Positions 26,779-34,419 of a DNA stretch of 39,624 nucleotides are shown piece after piece. Location of the stretch: the NCBI GenBank assembly GCA_030535605.1, contig JAUNRQ010000022.1:1-39624 (forward strand), written 5' to 3'. The stretch comes from Pseudoxanthomonas suwonensis. GTDB lineage: Bacteria; Pseudomonadota; Gammaproteobacteria; Xanthomonadales; Xanthomonadaceae. Position numbers and translations under genes: made by a program. Under the pieces are notes generated by a model. That model ran no database searches, had not been told where the DNA came from, and saw only the letters and a program-made list of their open reading frames with translations. Numbering within the stretch: the stretch's first letter is position 1; every line of letters begins with the position of its first letter.

Positions 26779-27264
26779 TCAGTCGACAGCAACAAAGGAC
26801 TGCAACTTTCGGTGTCTTTCCACGGTCTGCAGCCATGCCTCGCCGTTGCTGCTGCCCGCCGTCAGCCGGGCACTGCGGCCCCCGCCATCCAAGGCCAGGA
26901 ACAGGTGAAGATCCGGGGACGGCAATGCCGGACCGCTGCGTTCCGGCCATTCGACCAGCCACAGGCGCGCATCGGCCGCGTCCAGACCGAGAAACTCCAG
27001 TTCCCCGGGGTCACCGATGCGGTACAGGTCCAGATGCAAGGCGTCGCCGCCGGCGACCGGGTAGCGCTCGACCAAGGTATACGTCGGACTGCGTACCGGA
27101 CCGGTGACGCCCAGTGCACGCAGCAAGGCACGGGCGACGGTGGACTTGCCCGCCCCCAGATCACCGTGCAGGTGCAGCACGGCGCGGGCAGGCACGCTGG
27201 CGGCGAGCGCGGCGCCCAAGGCATCGGTGGCCGCCGCGTCGGGCAGGAACAGCCGCACGCTCAC
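26779..27264 (-). CDS. tsaE: tRNA threonylcarbamoyladenosine biosynthesis ATPase TsaE
   Basis: TsaE is the ATPase of the TsaBDE complex that puts the t6A modification on A37 of ANN-reading tRNAs. The 161-residue protein has Walker A in HLHGDLGAGKST, the family motif SPTYTLVERY and the Walker B-like HLDLYRIGDPGELEFLGL, then WLVEWPER. It starts at a GTG that overlaps the nnrD stop (GTGA, four bases), with GGGAGG a few bases upstream, so translation should be coupled to nnrD. The gene order nnrD-tsaE-amiC is the same as in many gammaproteobacteria. Confidence 0.95.
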   Translation of the reverse strand: MSVRLFLPDAAATDALGAALAASVPARAVLHLHGDLGAGKSTVARALLRALGVTGPVRSPTYTLVERYPVAGGDALHLDLYRIGDPGELEFLGLDAADARLWLVEWPERSGPALPSPDLHLFLALDGGGRSARLTAGSSNGEAWLQTVERHRKLQSFVAVD

Positions 27265-28772
27265 GCCACCTCCCGGCCATCGCAGGCGGGGTTGGCCAGA
27301 CGCCGCAAGGCGGGAAGCAGGTCGGCAGGCAGCAAACCACGCTCACCATCCCCGGCTGCCAGATCGGCGGCTGCCGCATGCAGCAGTGCGCCCAATGCCG
27401 CGGCTTCGGGCGGCGCATGGCCCTGGGCACGAAGCGAGGCGATCACGCCGGTCAACACATCGCCCATGCCACCCACCGCCATGCCCGGGTTGCCGGCACC
27501 GATCAGCACCGGCAATCGACCGGGTGACGCGATCACGCTGCCGGCGCCCTTCAGCACCACCGTGCAGTCGAATCGAGAGGCCAGCGCCTGTGCGGCGCCG
27601 AGGCGATCACGTTCGATCCCGGCCACGTCACCCTCGCCGCCACCGGCCAGCAAGCGCGCGGCTTCACCCGGATGCGGGGTCAGCACGCAATCGCTGCCCG
27701 GCAACGTGCCCTCGTCTTCAGCCAGCAGGTTCAGCGCGTCGGCGTCCACGACCAATGGCCGCCCGGCGGCCAGCGCCTGCCCGAACAGCGCCCTGCCCCA
27801 GCGGCCGCGCCCCAGTCCGGGGCCGACCGCGAGCACGTCGACGCGCGCCGGCAACGGCGGCAATGCCTCGGCATCATCCGCGGCCAAGGCCATGCATTCC
27901 GGGCGCCGGGCGAGCAGCGGCCCGACATGCGCCGTCCGGGTGACAACGCTCGCCAGCCCGGCACCGGCGCGCAACGTGGCTTCGGCGCACAACAGGATGG
28001 CGCCACCGAAGCCGTGGTCACCGCCGATGCACAGAACGTGGCCATGCCTGCCCTTGTGCGCGATGCGCGATCGCGGCCGCAGGGCGGCGAGCGCGTCCGG
28101 TTGCAACCAGCCGGCATCCGGCGAGGATGCGGTGATGTCGTCGGGCGCCACGTCCAGCGATGCCAAGGCCAGCGTGCCGACGCAGTCAGCCGCGGCACCG
28201 GTCCGGTTGCCGACATGCCGGGCAATGAACTCCAGCGTACGGTGCGCGATGACGACAGCGCCCGGTACATGGCCGGTATCGGCATCCAGGCCGCTGGGAA
28301 CGTCCAATGCCAGCACCGGCTGGCCACTGGTGTTGACAGCATCGATCAACCCGGCGCACCCGGCATCCGGCGCACGGTCCAGGCCGATGCCGAACAACGC
28401 GTCGACCAGCAGGTCGGTGGTCGGCAGGCCGCCATCGAACACGGAAACCCGGCCGCCGGCGGCGACGAAGTCCGCATGCGCACGACGCGCCAGCGCGCTG
28501 CGTGGCGCATGGCCGGGCGGATGCACCACCTGCACGTCGCGGCCCGACTGCAAGGCATGCAGCGCCAGCACGTAACCGTCGCCGCCATTGTTGCCAGGTC
28601 CACACGACACGGCCAAGCGCAGCGCGCGTGGCCAATGCGCCAGCAGCTCGCGCCAAGCCGCCTGCCCGGCGCGCTGCATCAGCCGCATCGCATCGCCACC
28701 AAGCGCGGCACTGGCATGAGCTTCCATCGCGCGCAGGGCGTTGGCGCGGTACAGCGGCAAGGTCGGCAACAT
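27261..28772 (-). CDS. nnrD: Bifunctional NAD(P)H-hydrate epimerase/dehydratase
   Basis: This enzyme repairs damaged NADH and NADPH: the N-terminal YjeF domain (about 1-210) epimerises the hydrate and the C-terminal ribokinase-like domain (about 225-495) dehydrates it using ADP. Landmarks are SCGPGNNGGDGYVLA, LLVDALFGIGLDR and ALDVPSGLDADTG in the first domain, and GGDHGFGGA, VGPGLGRG, VLTPHPGEAARLL, VLKGAGSV and GNPGMAVGGMGDVLTGVI in the second. At 503 residues the fusion has the usual length. The start lacks a ribosome site but has TATAGA eight bases upstream. It shares a 24-bp intergenic gap with divergent queG. Confidence 0.95.
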   Translation of the reverse strand: MLPTLPLYRANALRAMEAHASAALGGDAMRLMQRAGQAAWRELLAHWPRALRLAVSCGPGNNGGDGYVLALHALQSGRDVQVVHPPGHAPRSALARRAHADFVAAGGRVSVFDGGLPTTDLLVDALFGIGLDRAPDAGCAGLIDAVNTSGQPVLALDVPSGLDADTGHVPGAVVIAHRTLEFIARHVGNRTGAAADCVGTLALASLDVAPDDITASSPDAGWLQPDALAALRPRSRIAHKGRHGHVLCIGGDHGFGGAILLCAEATLRAGAGLASVVTRTAHVGPLLARRPECMALAADDAEALPPLPARVDVLAVGPGLGRGRWGRALFGQALAAGRPLVVDADALNLLAEDEGTLPGSDCVLTPHPGEAARLLAGGGEGDVAGIERDRLGAAQALASRFDCTVVLKGAGSVIASPGRLPVLIGAGNPGMAVGGMGDVLTGVIASLRAQGHAPPEAAALGALLHAAAADLAAGDGERGLLPADLLPALRRLANPACDGREVA

Positions 28773-28780
28773 GCGCGGAT

Positions 28781-28788
28781 TCTATACT
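28781..28788. promoter_or_regulatory. Overlapping divergent -10-like box between nnrD and queG
   Basis: The eight bases TCTATACT contain TATACT on the plus strand (28783-28788) and TATAGA on the minus strand (28786-28781). Each hexamer is exactly eight bases from the start codon it faces, queG and nnrD respectively, and neither gene has a Shine-Dalgarno sequence. This suggests two leaderless transcripts from one box. No clear -35 element is seen on either side. Confidence 0.4.
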
Positions 28789-28796
28789 TCGATCCC

Positions 28797-29873
28797 ATGC
28801 AACCGGCCCCACCCTTCGATCCTGCCGCACTGGCCTTGCGCATCAAGGCACTGGCCGGCGAACACGGGTTCCAGCGCTGCGGCATCAGCGGCATCGACCT
28901 CGGCAAGGACGAGGCCCACCTGCTGGACTGGCTGCAGCAGGGCCTGCACGGCGACATGCAGTGGATGGCACGGCACGGCTCGCGACGCTCGCGTCCGGCG
29001 GAGTTGCTGCCCGGCACGATCCGGGTGATTTCCGTGCGGCTGGACCATGGTCGCGAGCACGCGCCTGCGTGGGACACGCTGGCCGATGGCGAGCGCGCCT
29101 ACGTCGCCCGTTATGCGCTGGGCCGCGATTACCACAAGATGATGCGTGGCCGCCTGCAGCGCATGGCCGAGGCCATCGGCGCTCTGGTGGGGCCATTCGG
29201 TCACCGCGTGTTCGTGGATTCGGCCCCGGTGCTGGAACGGGCGCTGGCGCGCGATGCCGGGCTGGGCTGGATCGGCAAACACACCTGCCTGATCGACAAG
29301 GATGCCGGTTCCTGGTTCTTCCTGGGCGAAATCTACGTCGACCTGCCGCTGCCGGTGGACGCTCCGACCGGCGACCACTGCGGCAGTTGCCGTCGCTGCA
29401 TCGATATCTGCCCGACGGCGGCGATCATTGCCCCCTACCGGCTTGATGCACGACGCTGCATCTCCTACCTCACCATCGAACACGAGGGCAGCATCGACGA
29501 AGAACTGCGGCCGTTGATCGGCAACCGCATCTTCGGTTGCGACGACTGCCAGCTGATCTGCCCGTGGAACAGGTTCGCGAAGGTCACCGCCGAGCCGGAC
29601 TTCGCACCACGCAACCGCCTCGACGAAGCGAAGCTGCTGGAGTTGTTCGCCTGGGACGAAGCCGAATTCCTGCAACGAACGGAAGGCTCGGCGATCCGTC
29701 GCAGTGGCTGGAAACGCTGGCTGCGCAACATCGCCATCGCCTTGGGCAATGCCCCGACCACGCCACGGACGGTCGCCGCGCTGCGATCACGCGCCGACAT
29801 CGACGACCCCATGGTCCGCGAGCACATCCACTGGGCGCTGGCGCGCCACGGCGTCCAACCGGCTGATCCGTAG
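28797..29873 (+). CDS. queG: Epoxyqueuosine reductase QueG
   Basis: QueG reduces epoxyqueuosine to queuosine in tRNA, using cobalamin and two 4Fe-4S clusters. The 358-residue product has RVISVRLDHG and YALGRDYHKMMRGRLQ in the cobalamin-binding part, the catalytic Asp in FVDSAPVLERALARDAGLGWIGK (near residue 140), then the cluster motifs CGSCRRCIDICPTAAI and CDDCQLICPWN. A C-terminal HEAT-like helical region follows (RNIAIALGNAP...IDDPMVREHIHWALARH). It lies back to back with nnrD, matching the yjeS-yjeF arrangement in E. coli. Confidence 0.95.
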   Translation: MQPAPPFDPAALALRIKALAGEHGFQRCGISGIDLGKDEAHLLDWLQQGLHGDMQWMARHGSRRSRPAELLPGTIRVISVRLDHGREHAPAWDTLADGERAYVARYALGRDYHKMMRGRLQRMAEAIGALVGPFGHRVFVDSAPVLERALARDAGLGWIGKHTCLIDKDAGSWFFLGEIYVDLPLPVDAPTGDHCGSCRRCIDICPTAAIIAPYRLDARRCISYLTIEHEGSIDEELRPLIGNRIFGCDDCQLICPWNRFAKVTAEPDFAPRNRLDEAKLLELFAWDEAEFLQRTEGSAIRRSGWKRWLRNIAIALGNAPTTPRTVAALRSRADIDDPMVREHIHWALARHGVQPADP

Positions 29874-30052
29874 ACCGGGCACGGTGGCGCACTGCCGGCG
29901 ACCAGCGTCCCGCGCGCGAGCCGTCGCGCCCGCGCGCGGCAGGCAAGACCGGGCGCCCGCAGGAGGGGTTCGGATTCGCGATCGCGACCAACCCCCGGCA
30001 CCTTGATCGAGCCCGTCGCACTTCCCGATCCCGCCACGCGACCCCGTCGACC

Positions 30053-30451
30053 TCAGCCGGCGCGATAATCCTCGTAGGACTTCTCTTCCACGTAGGTCGA
30101 TCCCAGCGCCAGGTTGATTTCCTTCTTCAGCCGGGCACGTTCGTCGTTCTCGACGTACACGCTGCGGGCGAGGCGGATGAATTCATCGTCGAACGCCTGC
30201 GCCTTCTCCTTCAGCCGGATATCGTCCTCGATCACCCAAAGCCGCTCGTTGACCGCCTTCAGGCCCTTGCGCAGTTCGGCGATGTTCTTCCCGGCCGCCG
30301 GATGGGCCATCCAGGTCTTCTCCAGCGCCGAAAGCTCGGTGCGCACGTTGGCCAGCTTGGCCTCGTCGGTCATGCGCTCGGACTTGATTTGCAGGATCGC
30401 GATCTTGTCCAGCAGCTCGCCGAAGGACACGGGGACGGAAATCTCGGACAT
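30053..30451 (-). CDS. DUF6165 family protein, function unknown
   Basis: The 132-residue protein begins MSEISVPVSFGELLDKIAIL, and continues with long charged helices (ERMTDEAKLANVRTELSALEKTW, AELRKGLKAVNERLWVIEDDI, DDEFIRLARSVYVENDERARLKKEINL), suggesting a helical bundle or coiled coil. It ends YVEEKSYEDYRAG. I recall this pattern as DUF6165, found beside tRNA or glycan genes in several proteobacteria, without known function. No signal peptide or membrane segment. The start at 30451 is favoured by the family; upstream frame is spurious. It lies next to the divergent tRNA-Ser. Confidence 0.78.
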   Translation of the reverse strand: MSEISVPVSFGELLDKIAILQIKSERMTDEAKLANVRTELSALEKTWMAHPAAGKNIAELRKGLKAVNERLWVIEDDIRLKEKAQAFDDEFIRLARSVYVENDERARLKKEINLALGSTYVEEKSYEDYRAG

Positions 30452-30577
30452 GGGGCAACTGTCTCGTGGGGAAACCGGCTCCCAGTGTAGCCCGCACGCG
30501 CCGCCCGGCGACTTGTTCGCGGACGCGCGGCCACGTATCATTCCCGCCCTTGGCCGCACCACCGGCCCACCGCTTCC

Positions 30578-30668
30578 GGGGAGGTGGCAGAGTGGTTGAA
30601 TGTACCTGACTCGAAATCAGGCATGCGTTTATAGCGCATCGGGGGTTCGAATCCCCCCCTCCCCGCCA
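30578..30668 (+). tRNA. tRNA-Ser (anticodon CGA)
   Basis: The cloverleaf can be drawn by hand. The acceptor stem is GGGGAGG with CCTCCCC, followed by discriminator G and an encoded CCA. The anticodon stem CCTGA/TCAGG holds the loop CTCGAAA, giving anticodon CGA at 30612-30614, which reads UCG serine codons. A long variable arm (ATGCG/CGCAT) is typical of serine tRNAs. The T stem is GGGGG/CCCCC around TTCGAAT. No copy of the 3' end was found elsewhere in the window, so there is no sign of an integrated element here. Confidence 0.96.
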
Positions 30669-30679
30669 GCACGTCCAAG

Positions 30680-30706
30680 CGCCCCCGCCCGGGGGCGTTT
30701 GCCGTT
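30680..30706 (+). terminator. Rho-independent terminator after tRNA-Ser
   Basis: CGCCCCCG pairs with CGGGGGCG across a very short loop (in practice about seven pairs around GCCC), followed by TTT and then GCCGTTTT. It begins 12 bases after the tRNA CCA end and has the expected orientation. Confidence 0.75.
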
Positions 30707-30765
30707 TTGACATCCACGATGCTGAAAACACCCACGAACCACCGTCAATCCGGCATTATCCGCCC

Positions 30766-31473
30766 ATGATCGAATTCGGCCATCTCACCCACCCCGGCCT
30801 GCGCCGCGACCTCAACGAAGATACCTACTACGGCGATGGAGCGCTCGGATTGTGGCTGGTGGCCGATGGCATGGGCGGGCACGAGTTCGGTGAACTGGCC
30901 AGCGCACTGGCGCGCGAGGTCATCGTCCGCGAGACCCGCGCCGGAACCCCGCTGGTGGACGCGATCCGGACCGCCGACGAGGAAATCCAGCGGGTGTCGC
31001 AGCGGCGGCGGGAGTCGTTGCCGATGGGCACCACCGTGGTCGCCGCGCGGATCGACGCCAAACGCCAGTTCGAGGTGGCCTGGGTCGGTGACAGCCGCGC
31101 GTATCTGTGGCAGCACGGCAAACTGCGCCAGATCTCGCACGACCACAGCTACGTGCAGGAACTGGTGCGCCAGGACGTGATCAGCAGCGAACAGGCGCGC
31201 AACCATCCGCGTCGCAACGTGGTCACCCAAGCGCTGGGGGTGACCGGCCGGGACCAGTTGAAGGTGGAAAGCGTCTCCGGCCAGCTGCTGCCTGGAATGC
31301 AGTTGCTGCTGTGCAGCGACGGGCTGACCGAGGAAGTCGACGAAGCCGGCATCACCCGGGTGCTCGCGCATGTCGAATGCAGTGCGCAGGAGTGCGTCGA
31401 CGGGCTGGTGGCGGCGGCGCTGGTCGGCGGCGGCTCGGACAACATCACCGTGGTGCTGGTGCGCCGGCACTGA
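30766..31473 (+). CDS. PP2C-type serine/threonine protein phosphatase (Stp1-like)
   Basis: The 235-residue soluble phosphatase has the PP2C metal motifs in order: GLRRDLNEDTYY near residue 11, VADGMGGHEFGELAS, GTTVVAA, WVGDSRAYLW, LCSDGLTEEV near 185 and SDNITVVLV at the C-terminus. Such enzymes dephosphorylate phosphoserine and phosphothreonine, often opposing an STPK kinase; none is in the window. It lies immediately before the SpoIIE-HATPase sensor and STAS genes (117 bases to the next start), which suggests a shared regulatory job, though the IR in the gap points to separate transcription of the sensor. The start has no ribosome site; CATTAT is six bases upstream. Confidence 0.9.
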   Translation: MIEFGHLTHPGLRRDLNEDTYYGDGALGLWLVADGMGGHEFGELASALAREVIVRETRAGTPLVDAIRTADEEIQRVSQRRRESLPMGTTVVAARIDAKRQFEVAWVGDSRAYLWQHGKLRQISHDHSYVQELVRQDVISSEQARNHPRRNVVTQALGVTGRDQLKVESVSGQLLPGMQLLLCSDGLTEEVDEAGITRVLAHVECSAQECVDGLVAAALVGGGSDNITVVLVRRH

Positions 31474-31508
31474 CGACATGGGCATGACCGGCGCCCGTGC
31501 GCTTCGGA

Positions 31509-31547
31509 TATAGTCGTCTTCAGCCGCGGGGTGCCGCTGAAGACGAC
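31509..31547 (+). promoter_or_regulatory. Possible promoter with a perfect 12-bp inverted repeat
   Basis: TATAGT at 31509-31514 is a good -10 candidate; ATGACC 19 bases before it is a weak -35. Beginning within that box, GTCGTCTTCAGC (31513-31524) is repeated in inverse as GCTGAAGACGAC (31536-31547), with 11 bases between. The arms match perfectly. As DNA this could be an operator that covers the transcription start; as RNA it would be a strong hairpin in the leader. No T-run follows, so it is not a classic terminator. It lies 44 bases before the sensor gene. Confidence 0.55.
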
Positions 31548-31590
31548 ATCGCATCGCGCGCGGCATCCACCCGGGGAGGACCGCCGCCCA

Positions 31591-33915
31591 ATGCCCTTGC
31601 GCAGTCTGGCAACGCGCCAAAGCCTGTGGTTGTTCGGTGCAGCAACGCTCGTGCTGCTGCTGGTCGGGAGCGTGGTGTTCTGGCTTGCCAACCGCGCCGT
31701 GCTGCGCGACGCGGAAACCTGGAACCTGCGCGCGGCCGAGCGCGGCGCGACGGCATTGGCGGAAGACATGACGCGGGTCGCTGCCTCGGCGCAGATCATG
31801 CGCGCGTTCGCCAACGAGGGCGGCATCCGGCCGAATGACGAGCGCCTGCTGGTCAAGGGCATCCTGGAAGCCAACCCGCTGCTCTCCAGCTTCGCACTGA
31901 TCCGCCTTCCGGACGACGGCCCGGTGGCGTCTCCGTACTGGTACCGCTCGCCGGACGGCTTCGTGCACCGCGACCTCGCCGAGGACGTCGCCGGCTATCG
32001 CTCGCAACCGTGGTTCATCCAGGGCATGAGCTGCGTCGACGGCTGCTGGGGTGAGCGCTTCCGCTCCGATGCCCGCGGCAAGGAACTGATGAATTACAGC
32101 CTTCCGGTCCATGTCGATGGCGCGCCGGTGGGGCTGGTCAGTGCCGATCTGGACATCGGCTGGCTGCAACGGCATGTCACCCATGCTTCGCGCGATGCGG
32201 TCATCGCGTTCATCATCGACCGCCGGTCCGGGCAGATCATCGCCCACCCGCAACCGGAGTACGTGGGTAGGTCACTGAACGACGCTATCGTCCCTGACCG
32301 TGGCAGCACGTTCGAGGAGGCCAGCGCGGTATTCACCAGCGAACAACCGGCAACGGTGACCGCCTGGTCACGCCTGCGAGACACGCGCACCCGGTACTTC
32401 ATCGCGTCGGTACCCGGCTCGAGCTGGACGCTGGCGATGAGCGTGCCGGAGCAGTCCGTGCTGGCAGGGGTCAGACGCATCCGCTGGATCAGCGGACTGC
32501 TGACCTTGCTCAGCCTGTCGTTGCTGGCGATTTTCGTCCGTCAGTACCTTGGTCGATCATTGCAGCCGCTGACCGAGCTCGACGCTGCCACCCAAAAGGT
32601 CGCCACGGGCGATCTGGACTTCGTGCTGCCGACACCACGACACCAGGACGAGGTTGGACGGTTGTCGCAATCGTTCTCGCACATGCAGCACCAGCTTCGG
32701 GCGTACTTGAGCCAGGTGGAAACCGAATCGGCACGACGTGAGCGTTCTCGCAGCGAGCTGGAGATCGCACGCCTGATCCAGCGCTCCATGTTGCCGGACG
32801 GCAGCGACGTGACCGGCACCGAGGGGATCGACTGCGCGGGTTTCCTGTTGCCGCAGAACTCGGTGGGCGGCGATTTCTACAGCTACGTCATGAACGGCGA
32901 CGTGCTTGCGTTCATCCTTGGCGACGTCTCGGACAAGGGCATCCCGGCGGCACTGATGACCGCCCGGGCACTGACCCTGTTCGATGCGGCGGCCCGCCAC
33001 CAACGCTCACCCGCCGCGCTGCTGTCGCGCCTCAACGCGGATCTGCACGGCAAGAACGACGCGTACATGTTCGTCACCGCCATCTGCGGCACGTTCGACC
33101 CGGCGCGGGGAATCCTGCATCTTGCCGGTGCCGGTCACGAGCCGCCGCTGCTCCATGACATCACCGGCGCATCAAGGCTGGACCTGGAGACCGGACCGGC
33201 ATTGGGCATCGACGCCACGGCGCACTATCCGGAGTCCACCGTGCAGTTGGTCCCGGGTCAGTCGCTGCTGCTGTACACCGACGGCATCACCGAGGCCATG
33301 TCGACGGATGGGACGATGTACGGGTTGCAACGCCTGCAGGAGGTGCTCGAGAAACCGATGCCGCCGAATTCAAGTGGATCCATCGAGCACGTCTTCGACG
33401 ATGTCCGCACGTTCGTGGGCGAAACGCCCCAGCACGACGACATCGCCCTGCTCAACCTGGGCTGGCGGCCGCCCGGGCAGTTGCATGCACGGCAATGGAC
33501 CAACCAGCGCGACAACATCGCACCGGCAATGGACTGGGTGGAACAACACGCGCGCCTGCTGGGGGCCGACGACACCCTGATCCTCGAGTTGCGCCTGATT
33601 GCCGAAGAATTGCTTGCCAACGCCATCGGACACGGTTACCCGGATGATCGTGACGGGACGATCCGGATCCAGCTCTCGCGCCATGACGACCTGTTCCGGC
33701 TGGTCCAGCGTGATACCGGCATCGCCTTCGACCCGACGTCATGGGAAGCCGAACCGGGGCGGGAGCCGGATTCGATCGGCGGCCACGGAATCCATCTGGT
33801 ACGCGCCATGGCGACCCGGCTGCGCTACCATCGATTGCAAGGTGCCAATGCGGTCGAGGTGCTGCTGCAACGCGCCTCGACTCCCACGCCAGCAGGAGCA
33901 GTCCATGAGTCTTGA
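31591..33915 (+). CDS. Membrane sensor with HAMP, SpoIIE phosphatase and RsbW-type kinase domains
   Basis: The 774-residue protein has a first membrane helix (about 11-33), a periplasmic sensing region of about 260 residues with a Cache-like look (PYWYRSPDG...GKELMNYSLPVHVDGAPVGLVSADLDIGWLQ), a second helix (about 297-317) and a HAMP segment. A SpoIIE/PP2C domain follows from about 390, with all metal motifs (VGGDFYS, GDVSDKG, YTDGITEA, QHDDIAL). The C-terminal HATPase_c domain (from about 660) keeps the N box EELLANAIGHGY, DTGIAFDP and GGHGIHLVRAMA. It may both dephosphorylate and phosphorylate the STAS protein encoded by the overlapping next gene. GGAGGA is 11 bases before the ATG, slightly far. 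Confidence 0.92.
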   Translation: MPLRSLATRQSLWLFGAATLVLLLVGSVVFWLANRAVLRDAETWNLRAAERGATALAEDMTRVAASAQIMRAFANEGGIRPNDERLLVKGILEANPLLSSFALIRLPDDGPVASPYWYRSPDGFVHRDLAEDVAGYRSQPWFIQGMSCVDGCWGERFRSDARGKELMNYSLPVHVDGAPVGLVSADLDIGWLQRHVTHASRDAVIAFIIDRRSGQIIAHPQPEYVGRSLNDAIVPDRGSTFEEASAVFTSEQPATVTAWSRLRDTRTRYFIASVPGSSWTLAMSVPEQSVLAGVRRIRWISGLLTLLSLSLLAIFVRQYLGRSLQPLTELDAATQKVATGDLDFVLPTPRHQDEVGRLSQSFSHMQHQLRAYLSQVETESARRERSRSELEIARLIQRSMLPDGSDVTGTEGIDCAGFLLPQNSVGGDFYSYVMNGDVLAFILGDVSDKGIPAALMTARALTLFDAAARHQRSPAALLSRLNADLHGKNDAYMFVTAICGTFDPARGILHLAGAGHEPPLLHDITGASRLDLETGPALGIDATAHYPESTVQLVPGQSLLLYTDGITEAMSTDGTMYGLQRLQEVLEKPMPPNSSGSIEHVFDDVRTFVGETPQHDDIALLNLGWRPPGQLHARQWTNQRDNIAPAMDWVEQHARLLGADDTLILELRLIAEELLANAIGHGYPDDRDGTIRIQLSRHDDLFRLVQRDTGIAFDPTSWEAEPGREPDSIGGHGIHLVRAMATRLRYHRLQGANAVEVLLQRASTPTPAGAVHES

Positions 33916-34303
33916 GGTGACGGTAGTCCAGGATGAGCGGCACGGCGTCGTGATGCGATTGGCCGGACGCCTGGACACGACCAATGCACAGACGATGGAC
34001 CAGCACGTCGACGACGCGCTGGCGATGCTCGGCGACGAGGGCGTGCTGATATTCGACATGGCAACGCTGGACTACATCTCCAGCGCCGGCCTGCGCTCGA
34101 TCTTCCGTGCCCGCAAGCTTGCCGGCAGCGCCGGCTCGCAGGCACTGCTGGTCAACTTGCAACCGCAGATCCGCAAGGTGTTCGACATCGTCAAGGCGGT
34201 GCCGCTGTCGGAGGTATTCGCCTCCGAACAGGAGCTGGAACACTACCTGGATACCATGCAACGCCGGGTCCTTGACGGCAGCCACGACGACGACAGCGGT
34301 TGA
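33905..34303 (+). CDS. STAS-domain anti-sigma factor antagonist
   Basis: The 132-residue protein is a single STAS domain of the SpoIIAA/RsbV type: VVMRLAGRLDTTNAQTMDQHVDDAL, then VLIFDMATLDYISSAGLRSIFRARK, then LVNLQPQIRKVFDIVKAVPLSEVF. The phosphorylatable serine is expected in DYISSAGL (Ser59 or Ser60). It would be switched by the kinase and phosphatase halves of the upstream sensor, whose gene it overlaps by 11 bases, with AGGAG seven bases before its ATG. The regulated partner (a sigma factor, an anti-FlgM factor or a cyclase) is not encoded in the window. A short acidic tail ends the protein. Confidence 0.92.
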   Translation: MSLEVTVVQDERHGVVMRLAGRLDTTNAQTMDQHVDDALAMLGDEGVLIFDMATLDYISSAGLRSIFRARKLAGSAGSQALLVNLQPQIRKVFDIVKAVPLSEVFASEQELEHYLDTMQRRVLDGSHDDDSG

Positions 34304-34394
34304 GCCACCGCGTCGCTCACGCCACGGCCCGGCCTGCTCGTGGCACCGGCATGACGGGTACGGACGGAACAGACGCGAACGCGTCACGCGTCAG

Positions 34395-34414
34395 CCGGTG
34401 CCAGGCCGCACCGG
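34395..34414. terminator. Possible bidirectional hairpin between STAS gene and dnaQ
   Basis: CCGGTGC and GCACCGG form a perfect seven-pair stem around CAGGCC. It lies in the 116-bp gap between two convergent genes, where a terminator for both is expected. No T-run is present on either strand, so confidence is low. Confidence 0.35.
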
Positions 34415-34419
34415 CCCGA

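Noticed and set aside
29874-30052. GC-rich gap between queG and DUF6165 with CGCGCG runs
   Set aside because: Alternating CG stretches pair in many weak ways, but no single strong hairpin, ORF or promoter stands out.
30578-30668. tRNA-Ser as an attachment site for a mobile island
   Set aside because: No repeat of its 3' end, integrase or change in gene style was found on either side.
30707-30712. Consensus -35 hexamer TTGACA before the PP2C gene
   Set aside because: No -10 hexamer lies 16-18 bases downstream, and the T bases belong to the tail of the tRNA terminator.
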